A stretch of DNA of 5,129 bases from an archaeon (GTDB lineage Archaea; Thermoproteota; Bathyarchaeia; TCS64): contig JAHLLU010000167.1 of NCBI GenBank assembly GCA_020444005.1, positions 1-5,129 on the forward strand. Direction: 5' to 3'. Below, piece after piece: positions 1 to 4,506 of the stretch; positions within the stretch are counted from its first letter, which is position 1, and each line of letters starts with the position of its first letter. Below the pieces are notes generated by a model. That model was not told the origin of the DNA, did no database searches, and saw nothing but the letters and a program-made list of their open reading frames with translations. Both the position numbers and the translations under genes were made by a program.

Positions 1-90
1 GTCTAACTGGATGTATATTATCCCATAACGGTATAGAAAACGCCAAGCCTCTTCAAAGGTATACTTGGGTCTGGGCTTCTCTTTGGCCAT
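1..90 (-). CDS. Unrecognised protein, N-terminal 30 residues (cut by window edge)
   Basis: An open frame runs from an ATG at 90 to the first base of the window without a stop. It begins MAKEKPRPKYTFEEAWRF and continues into a Tyr/Ile-rich stretch (LYRYGIIYIQLD). The basic, proline-containing start followed by a TFEEAWRFLYRYG segment looks like the beginning of a small soluble protein, but I do not recognise the family. The frame is closed upstream by a TAA at 115-117; GTG (103-105) and TTG (109-111) lie between as possible alternative starts, but ATG is preferred because a GTGAG element sits six bases before it. The gene follows the 56-residue membrane protein by 55 bases and has TATA-like sequence in that gap. 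Only part of the protein is visible, so no function is proposed. Confidence 0.6.
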   Translation of the reverse strand, partial: MAKEKPRPKYTFEEAWRFLYRYGIIYIQLD

Positions 91-127
91 GTTTTTCTCA
101 CACACCGGCAAACATTATAATACATCT

Positions 128-137
128 AAATATAAAA
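128..137 (-). promoter_or_regulatory. Probable archaeal TATA box for the gene starting at 90
   Basis: On the minus strand this reads TTTTATATTT, about 42 bases before the ATG at 90. That would give a leader of roughly 16 bases containing the GTGAG element. A second AT-rich element, TTATAAT at 115-121, is about 28 bases before the ATG and would instead give a leaderless mRNA. The first box overlaps a T5 tract (134-138) lying just after the stop of the preceding gene, so one short sequence may serve as both terminator and promoter. Which box is used cannot be told from sequence. Confidence 0.4.
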
Positions 138-145
138 ACAGGAAC

Positions 146-316
146 CTAATAGCCTCTGATTAGTCTACGTGCTACGTTCCAGAGGATCATAACCACCATA
201 AGTGCAGCCACCATGGTGAAAATATTAGGCGCCCCCATCATGTTAGCTGTTCTCACGAAGAAGTAGATGATAATCAAAGCTACAATAGAGACAAAGATAT
301 TACGAATTTGACTCAT
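146..316 (-). CDS. Small two-helix membrane protein (56 residues), hypothetical
   Basis: The frame runs from ATG at 316 to TAG at 146-148 and encodes 56 residues, beginning MSQIRNIFVSIVALIIIYFF. Two hydrophobic stretches are visible, at about residues 7-21 and 32-47, joined by a short turn (VRTANMMGAPN), and the protein ends with a basic tail (ARRLIRGY). This suggests a helical hairpin with a basic cytoplasmic tail. An in-frame TGA at 323-325 lies just upstream, so ATG 316 is the only reasonable start. A TATA-like box about 31 bases upstream gives the gene its own near-leaderless promoter, which supports it as real despite its length. It lies 44 bases after the DUF2095-like gene. I do not recognise a family; it could be a small accessory subunit or an orphan membrane peptide. 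Confidence 0.65.
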   Translation of the reverse strand: MSQIRNIFVSIVALIIIYFFVRTANMMGAPNIFTMVAALMVVMILWNVARRLIRGY

Positions 317-343
317 TTCAGTTCACAGGATACCAGATTCTAT

Positions 344-357
344 GATATAAATCCTTT
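344..357 (-). promoter_or_regulatory. BRE/TATA promoter of the 56-residue membrane protein
   Basis: Minus strand AAAGGA (357-352, BRE-like purines) followed by TTTATATC (351-344). The box centre is about 31 bases before the ATG at 316. With the usual archaeal distance of about 25 bases from TATA to transcription start, the leader would be only about five bases. There is no convincing Shine-Dalgarno site. The box lies just after the TGA of the preceding gene. Confidence 0.55.
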
Positions 358-360
358 AGA

Positions 361-678
361 TCAGCCTTCGCGCTCATAATGGCCCGGGTTTTTCTTCCGT
401 CCAAAGCTTCTGAGCCCTTGTTCCTCTAGCTGTTGGCAGAGTTTCTCTGCTTCCTCGTGTGTGATCTCTTCCCTGTTCTTCATGTATTCGATTATCTCTA
501 GTGCCTGTGTATCGTTTGTGCAGCGTCTAATGAAGTCAATCACATTTGGGTCGTAGCCAGCGAATTTCCGTTTAGGTTTGGGTTTCTCGACCTCGAACAC
601 TAGCTCAGCCTTGCCTACGCCTTGCTCCAGTTCCTCGGCTAGCTTGGGGAATTTTTTCTTGAACTCTTTTTTCTCCAT
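361..678 (-). CDS. DUF2095-like conserved archaeal protein
   Basis: A 105-residue soluble protein with ATG at 676-678 and TGA at 361-363. It begins with a charged helix (MEKKEFKKKFPKLAEEL), then a short basic Lys/Pro linker near residues 31-38, a core GYDPNVIDFIRRC at about 41-53, two predicted helices rich in Glu, and a C-terminal RSFGRKKNPGHY segment at about 90-101. The FKKKFP start, the DPNVIDFIRRC core and the RSFG...PGHY ending match what I recall of DUF2095, an uncharacterised family restricted to archaea; this is from memory and not a search. No catalytic motif, membrane segment or metal-binding Cys pair is evident. It follows the glmU-like gene by 48 bases but has its own TATA box there, so its link to UDP-GlcNAc synthesis may be positional only. 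No function is assigned. Confidence 0.8.
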   Translation of the reverse strand: MEKKEFKKKFPKLAEELEQGVGKAELVFEVEKPKPKRKFAGYDPNVIDFIRRCTNDTQALEIIEYMKNREEITHEEAEKLCQQLEEQGLRSFGRKKNPGHYEREG

Positions 679-708
679 GCGAGATCAGTTTGATTGGCTG
701 AATACTTG

Positions 709-716
709 ATTATAAA
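709..716 (-). promoter_or_regulatory. TATA box of the DUF2095-like gene
   Basis: Minus strand TTTATAAT, centred about 35 bases before the ATG at 678, in the 48-base gap after the glmU-like stop codon. The predicted leader is under ten bases and carries no Shine-Dalgarno site. A clear BRE is not obvious. It suggests the gene can be transcribed independently of the genes upstream. Confidence 0.55.
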
Positions 717-726
717 TGATGTGGGG

Positions 727-1995
727 TTAGCGTTTCCGCTCCTCAAGCTTTGAGAAGAAATACTTGATAACCCCATTGGGCACATCACGCTGAACCGTGA
801 CACCAGGCGCGATCCAAGCATCACTACCGATCACTGCACCCGGGTGTATGTTCACGTTGATACCGGTCTGGACATTATCTCCCATGATAACACCCAGCTT
901 TCTCCTACCACTATTCAGGCGCTCACCCTTTATGCTAACCTCTATAGGCGTCTTATCAAACCGTAGATTTGCCGTTATTGTGCCTGCTCCGAGGTTACAG
1001 TTCTTACCGATGACGCTGTCTCCTACGTAGCTCAGGTGGGCTGCGTGGCTGTTATCGCCTATTATGCTGTTTTTTATCTCGCAGGCGTTGCCTATTCGGA
1101 CGTTATCTCCGAGGCATGTGCCTGATCTGATGTAGCAGTTTGGTCCGATGTCGCTGTTTTCTCCGATTACGACTGGGCCCTCGATGTATGCGCCTGATCT
1201 GATTCGTGCGTCTTTCTTTACCCATACCTGTCCATGGAGTTTGGCTCCATCCTCTACTGTGCCGTCTATCCTGAAGTCGATGTTGTGTAGTGCGCGTTGG
1301 TTTGCTTCCAGTAGGTTCCATGGTAGCCCTATGTCTAGCCATTCCATTGCAGCGATCTCGTGTTTCCTTAGGAGGATGTTATCGTCTATCATCAGTTGCA
1401 TGGTGTCTGTGATCTCGTATTCCTCGCGTTTGCTTAGCGGCGTTTTCCTGATGTAATCAAAGATTCCTGAGGGGAAGATGTAGATGCCTATGTTGGCGTA
1501 TTTGCTTGGCTCTTTGCCTTTTGGTGGTTTTTCGACCACTTTTTTGATGTATTCTCCCTCTAGTTTGAATGCCCCGTATTGGCTTGGGTCATCAACGAGC
1601 AGTGAGCCGACAGCAACCTCGCTTTCCCGGTGATTATTTTTGATTTTTTTCAGTACACCATTTGCGATGTAGTGGTCTCCGTAGAGTGCCATAAACTGGT
1701 CGTCACCGACGAACTCCTCGGCTTGGAGGAATGCGTTGGCTGTTCCCAGTGTTTTTTCCTGTTTCTTATAGCTGATCTTTACTCCATGCTTTGAGCCGTC
1801 TCCGAAATACGTCTTGATCTGTTCCTCTAGATAGTTTGTGACAAGTAGTATCTCGTTGATTCCAGCCTCTTTCACCCGCATTATCATCCATTCAAGGAGG
1901 GGTCTGCCGGCTATGCTTAGCATGGGTTTGGGTGTGTAATCTGTGAGTGGTCTGAGTCGTGTTCCTTTTCCAGCGACGAGTATTACTGCTTTCAT
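727..1995 (-). CDS. glmU: Archaeal GlmU-like bifunctional sugar-1-phosphate nucleotidylyltransferase/acetyltransferase
   Basis: This 422-residue protein has two domains. The N-terminal NTP-transferase domain (about 1-235) shows the nucleotide loop GKGTRLRPLT at 9-18, Lys23 in PKPM, the metal-site GDHY at 106-109, and EWLDIGLPWN near 218-227. The C-terminal left-handed beta-helix (about 245-405) has hexapeptide repeats such as VVIGENSDIGPNCYI. HLSYVGD at 320-326 places His320 and Tyr323 where archaeal amino-sugar acetyltransferases carry a catalytic His/Tyr pair, followed by TANLRFD with Asn343. The family makes UDP-GlcNAc from glucosamine-1-phosphate by acetylation then uridylylation; related enzymes also accept other sugars and dTTP, so exact specificity is inferred. 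The ATG shares one base with the glmM stop (TAATG) and has a strong ribosome site, so the two are very probably one operon. Base usage at third codon positions changes sharply near 1006. Confidence 0.93.
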   Translation of the reverse strand: MKAVILVAGKGTRLRPLTDYTPKPMLSIAGRPLLEWMIMRVKEAGINEILLVTNYLEEQIKTYFGDGSKHGVKISYKKQEKTLGTANAFLQAEEFVGDDQFMALYGDHYIANGVLKKIKNNHRESEVAVGSLLVDDPSQYGAFKLEGEYIKKVVEKPPKGKEPSKYANIGIYIFPSGIFDYIRKTPLSKREEYEITDTMQLMIDDNILLRKHEIAAMEWLDIGLPWNLLEANQRALHNIDFRIDGTVEDGAKLHGQVWVKKDARIRSGAYIEGPVVIGENSDIGPNCYIRSGTCLGDNVRIGNACEIKNSIIGDNSHAAHLSYVGDSVIGKNCNLGAGTITANLRFDKTPIEVSIKGERLNSGRRKLGVIMGDNVQTGINVNIHPGAVIGSDAWIAPGVTVQRDVPNGVIKYFFSKLEERKR

Positions 1996-3347
1996 TATAT
2001 CACCTGTTTAACAAGCCGTTGAGCGTTCTTCATCAGAGACTTTACGTCCTCCTGTGTCTTTCCCTCAACGGTTATCCGTAGAAGGGGCTCTGTGCCACTT
2101 GGACGTATCAACACCCATCCCCTTTGGGTCTCAAGCCGTACCCCGTCAACGGTGCTCACCTGATCCACATCCTTGAAGGCGTCAGCGTATCTTTCGCTGA
2201 TGGCTTTCATTGCTTCAGGTTTCTTCCTGTTGGGGCACTCTAGTTTGGCTCTGCTGAGTGGGTATGTTGGTGCTTCTTTGATGAACTCCTCTAGGCTTTT
2301 TTCTAGGTAGTCTAATGCTTCTATGACTTTTAAAGCTCCTAGTACCCCGGCTGGGCACATGTGGTTCTCAGGGAAGACCCATGCCCCCACAGGTTCTCCG
2401 CCAAATACGGCGTTATGTTTCGCCATTGCTTCCGTGATGAATGCGTCACCAACCGGTGTTCTCACTACTTTTCCACCCGCCTTCTTCACCATTTCGTCTA
2501 CGTTCATTGATGCTCCTACGTGAGTAACTACTACGCCGCCTTGGTTGCGTTCAACGGCGTATCCTGCATAAGCTGCTAGGGCGCGGTCTGGGCTAACCAT
2601 GACTCCATCTGAGTCAATGGGCATCATCCTGTCGCCGTCGCCGTCAAACCCGAAACCGATCTCGCATCCGGTGTTTTTCATGTATTCTCCGAGGCGGGTT
2701 AGGCTCTCGGCTGTGGGTTCTGGGTTTCCCGCTGGGAACATGCCGTCTGGTACGGCGTTGATTATTTTGGCTTGTGTGGTGAACTCGTTGAATGCTGTGG
2801 GGGCTAGGGTGCTTGTGGCTCCGCAGAAGCAGTCCAGTCCCACCTTGTATTCTATGTTGATCTCGATGGTGTCTGCGAGCATATCTACGTAGGGATCGAT
2901 GGCTTCAATCTCTTCCACGGTTCCTACTTGGTTCCACTCTGCATAGACGTATCGCTCTTTTTCCAGTATCTCCTCAAGCTGTAACTGCTCTTTTACTGTG
3001 AGGCTCATCCCCTGCTGGTTGAAGACCTTCAAACCATTATAGGGGGGCGGGTTATGGCTGGCGGTTATCTCAACCCCCGACTTTGCGCCAGTCTCAGTGA
3101 TCATCCAAGCTGCTACAGGCGTTGGCACCAATCCAACTTGATATACGTCGCCTCCTGCCGCGTTCACTCCGCTTGTGAGTGCTGCTTCCAGCATTGGTCC
3201 TGTGTGTCTTGCGTCTCGTCCTATGATTGTTGTGCCGCCTTCGTGGATTGTGGCGATGGCTGCTCCTACTCGCTGGGCGAGTGTGTGGGTTATATCGATG
3301 TTAGCCAGACCTCTTATGCCTGAGCTTCCGAAGAGTTTTGGTTTCAC
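1995..3347 (-). CDS. glmM: Phosphoglucosamine mutase (alpha-D-phosphohexomutase family)
   Basis: A full-length 450-residue phosphohexomutase. It starts with the conserved KLFGSSGIRG. The phosphoserine loop TASHNP is at 95-100 (Ser97 is the residue phosphorylated in the family), the Mg-binding loop DGDGDR at 235-240, the sugar-binding loop GGEPVG at 316-321, and the C-terminal phosphate-binding loop RPSGTEP at 415-421, so all four domains are present. The expected reaction is glucosamine-6-phosphate to glucosamine-1-phosphate, feeding the adjacent GlmU-like enzyme; a phosphomannomutase or phosphoglucomutase role cannot be excluded. Two residues look unusual: Val320 where I expect Ser in the GEPSG-type loop, and Ala333 in CPAG where Asp-Gly is usual. 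The start is GTG, overlapping the upstream stop as GTGA, with AGAGG eight bases before it. A start further downstream would remove the conserved N-terminus. Confidence 0.92.
   Translation of the reverse strand: MKPKLFGSSGIRGLANIDITHTLAQRVGAAIATIHEGGTTIIGRDARHTGPMLEAALTSGVNAAGGDVYQVGLVPTPVAAWMITETGAKSGVEITASHNPPPYNGLKVFNQQGMSLTVKEQLQLEEILEKERYVYAEWNQVGTVEEIEAIDPYVDMLADTIEINIEYKVGLDCFCGATSTLAPTAFNEFTTQAKIINAVPDGMFPAGNPEPTAESLTRLGEYMKNTGCEIGFGFDGDGDRMMPIDSDGVMVSPDRALAAYAGYAVERNQGGVVVTHVGASMNVDEMVKKAGGKVVRTPVGDAFITEAMAKHNAVFGGEPVGAWVFPENHMCPAGVLGALKVIEALDYLEKSLEEFIKEAPTYPLSRAKLECPNRKKPEAMKAISERYADAFKDVDQVSTVDGVRLETQRGWVLIRPSGTEPLLRITVEGKTQEDVKSLMKNAQRLVKQVI
1999..2004 (-). promoter_or_regulatory. 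Strong Shine-Dalgarno site for glmU
   Basis: Minus strand GGTGAT, a full match to the complement of the archaeal 16S 3' end, three bases before the ATG and lying inside the last codons of glmM. With the TAATG junction it supports re-initiation or coupled translation, and it confirms the chosen glmU start. Confidence 0.75.
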
Positions 3348-3955
3348 CTGTTACGCCTCTTGGGTATGAATCGTCGGAGGGGGTCTAATTGTATAAGCTT
3401 TTCCAGTTCAGGCAGCCGTATGCCTCGCTTGATATCACCATAGGTCTCACAACGCTCCTCACGGTAATACTCCCTGTCTCGGGTGGGACGTACAACAATC
3501 TCTACTGTGTGTCCCTTTACCTGTGCCGCTATGTGGTTTGATGTCCTTGGTAGTCCACCCAGCGTGAATGTTTTCTGCTCAGAGCCCGTGAGGTCAAGTT
3601 CAGCGAGTTTTTCCTCGATTTCCTCTGGATTATCACAGTAAACAACAATGTCAATATCGCTGCCCTGTCTAGGGGTTCCACGCCAGACGCTGCCAATGAG
3701 AACTGGATCATATTCACTGAGCAACTTCATCACAGTAACGGCTATCTCACGCATCTCAATGAGCCGCGTCAGTCTATCGGAGCCCTCCCGCTCCTCAACA
3801 AGTCTGTCAAGCTCAACTGCTACCTCATAGTTGCTTGGTAGTGCTCTTGTTCCGAGGCTTGATGCAGCCATCTCTTTTGCATCCTTGTATTCTTTGATGG
3901 TGCGGTTGTAGAGTAGTCTGGCTGCTTCTCGCGCTACCTCGGTGCGTGTGGGCAT
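3344..3955 (-). CDS. Stand-alone nucleotidyltransferase-domain protein (Pol-beta superfamily)
   Basis: A 203-residue soluble protein. Residues 1-80 are mostly charged helix (TEVAREAARLLYNRTIKEYK at the start, later YEVAVELDRLVEERE). The nucleotidyltransferase motif follows: GSVWRG at 88-93 and SDIDIVVY at 99-106, giving Asp100 and Asp102, with Glu152 in VEIVV as the likely third carboxylate, so the acidic triad looks intact. The tail is basic (LRRFIPKRRNR). The GS...SDIDI core resembles the head of archaeal CCA-adding enzymes and minimal nucleotidyltransferases, but the protein lacks the remaining domains of a CCA enzyme. Substrate is unknown: RNA, protein or small molecule are all possible. 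The gene overlaps glmM by GTGA, implying coupled translation. No Shine-Dalgarno site or convincing TATA box precedes its ATG, so it may be read from the promoter of the 155-residue membrane protein gene 34 bases upstream. Confidence 0.85.
   Translation of the reverse strand: MPTRTEVAREAARLLYNRTIKEYKDAKEMAASSLGTRALPSNYEVAVELDRLVEEREGSDRLTRLIEMREIAVTVMKLLSEYDPVLIGSVWRGTPRQGSDIDIVVYCDNPEEIEEKLAELDLTGSEQKTFTLGGLPRTSNHIAAQVKGHTVEIVVRPTRDREYYREERCETYGDIKRGIRLPELEKLIQLDPLRRFIPKRRNR
3356..3360 (-). promoter_or_regulatory. Shine-Dalgarno site for the GTG start of glmM
   Basis: Minus strand AGAGG, eight bases before the GTG and inside the final codons of the nucleotidyltransferase gene. It is a modest match, but it supports the GTG start where the two genes overlap by four bases (GTGA, 3344-3347). 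Confidence 0.45.
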
Positions 3956-3989
3956 AAGATGTGTATGGGGTTTGGACTGAAAAACTCAT

Positions 3990-4457
3990 CTAGTTTTTGT
4001 TTCTGTTGATTGGTAAGACTTCAGTCAAGACGAGTATGGCTGCGATTATTCCTGATAGATAGCTAAGCCACTGGTAGATGGGCTCGTCGTCTCTGCCGCC
4101 ATACATGGTGAAGGAGACCTCGTAGCTCTTATCTTCATACTGTATGATCACGAAGCCCTCCTCCATGTCCTCGTTCTGGGACTCGAAAAAGGCATCAAAC
4201 TCGTAAAGGCTACCATCCTCAAATGTTGCCATAGCCCATCCGTCCTCATCAGCGGATTCCAACGCGGATACTACTAATGGGTAATCCTCTAGGTCTGCTG
4301 CTGTTATGTTGATTGTGAACTCTGGGTATATTTCATCGGTTGTGTATACCTCATAGGCGTAGGCGTCCCAGTAGACGATGCTACTGGTGTACATTACATA
4401 GAATACAACTGCGAGTAGAACTGCGACTAGTATTGATGCCCCTTTCTTCTTATCCAT
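3990..4457 (-). CDS. Membrane-anchored protein with acidic extracytoplasmic domain, hypothetical
   Basis: A 155-residue protein with a basic N-terminus (MDKKKG), a first membrane segment at about 7-28, a strongly acidic outer domain at about 30-128 rich in Asp, Glu and aromatic residues, a second membrane segment at about 130-149, and a short polar tail (NRNKN). Charge distribution suggests both ends are in the cytoplasm and the central 100 residues outside. No catalytic motif, Cys pair or lipobox is visible, and I do not recognise a family. The alternating pattern in the centre (FTINITAADL, FVIIQYEDKSYEVSFTM) suggests a small beta-rich fold. ATG 4457 follows a TATA box at a leaderless distance. 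The nucleotidyltransferase gene begins 34 bases after the stop; a T5 tract in the gap (3980-3984) is too short to be called a terminator. Confidence 0.8.
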   Translation of the reverse strand: MDKKKGASILVAVLLAVVFYVMYTSSIVYWDAYAYEVYTTDEIYPEFTINITAADLEDYPLVVSALESADEDGWAMATFEDGSLYEFDAFFESQNEDMEEGFVIIQYEDKSYEVSFTMYGGRDDEPIYQWLSYLSGIIAAILVLTEVLPINRNKN

Positions 4458-4480
4458 AAAACCATACTCGTGACAATGCC

Positions 4481-4492
4481 TTTTATCTCTTC
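4481..4492 (-). promoter_or_regulatory. BRE/TATA promoter of the acidic membrane protein gene
   Basis: Minus strand GAAGAG (4492-4487) followed by ATAAAA (4486-4481). The box centre is about 26 bases before the ATG at 4457, the spacing expected for a leaderless transcript, and no Shine-Dalgarno site is present. A second TATA-like string, CTATATGA, lies about ten bases further upstream. This promoter may also serve the nucleotidyltransferase-glmM-glmU genes downstream. Confidence 0.45.
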
Positions 4493-4498
4493 ATATAG

Positions 4499-4504
4499 AA
4501 AAAA
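4499..4504 (-). terminator. T-tract terminator after the GGT-family gene
   Basis: Minus strand TTTTTT two bases after the TAG stop of the GGT-family gene, with no evident hairpin. Archaeal RNA polymerase commonly stops at such U-rich tracts. It lies directly upstream of the TATA-like sequences of the next gene, consistent with a transcription unit boundary. Confidence 0.45.
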
Positions 4505-4506
4505 GG

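Noticed and set aside
91..145. Short gap searched for a tRNA or small RNA
   Set aside because: Too short for a tRNA, with no cloverleaf-like pairing; it is accounted for by the TATA-like elements of the gene at 90.
1120..1203. Twelve-base direct repeat GCCTGATCTGAT (plus strand) at 1120-1131 and 1192-1203
   Set aside because: It encodes the same IRSG residues 24 codons apart in the hexapeptide beta-helix, so protein repetition explains it.
1148..1456. Plus-strand open frame of 102 codons opposite glmU
   Set aside because: Antisense to the beta-helix and the end of the nucleotidylyltransferase domain, low-complexity Ser-rich translation, same compositional explanation.
2599..2892. Long open frame on the plus strand opposite glmM
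   Set aside because: It lies antisense to conserved mutase sequence; its openness follows from the lack of T-ending codons in that block of glmM, and its translation shows no recognisable domain.
3054..3369. Plus-strand open frames opposite the start of glmM
   Set aside because: Shadows of the conserved TASHNP-containing N-terminal domain; Cys/Ser-rich translation without any family resemblance.
3980..3984. T5 tract after the acidic membrane protein gene as a terminator
   Set aside because: Too short to separate from chance, and the next gene has no clear promoter of its own, which favours read-through.
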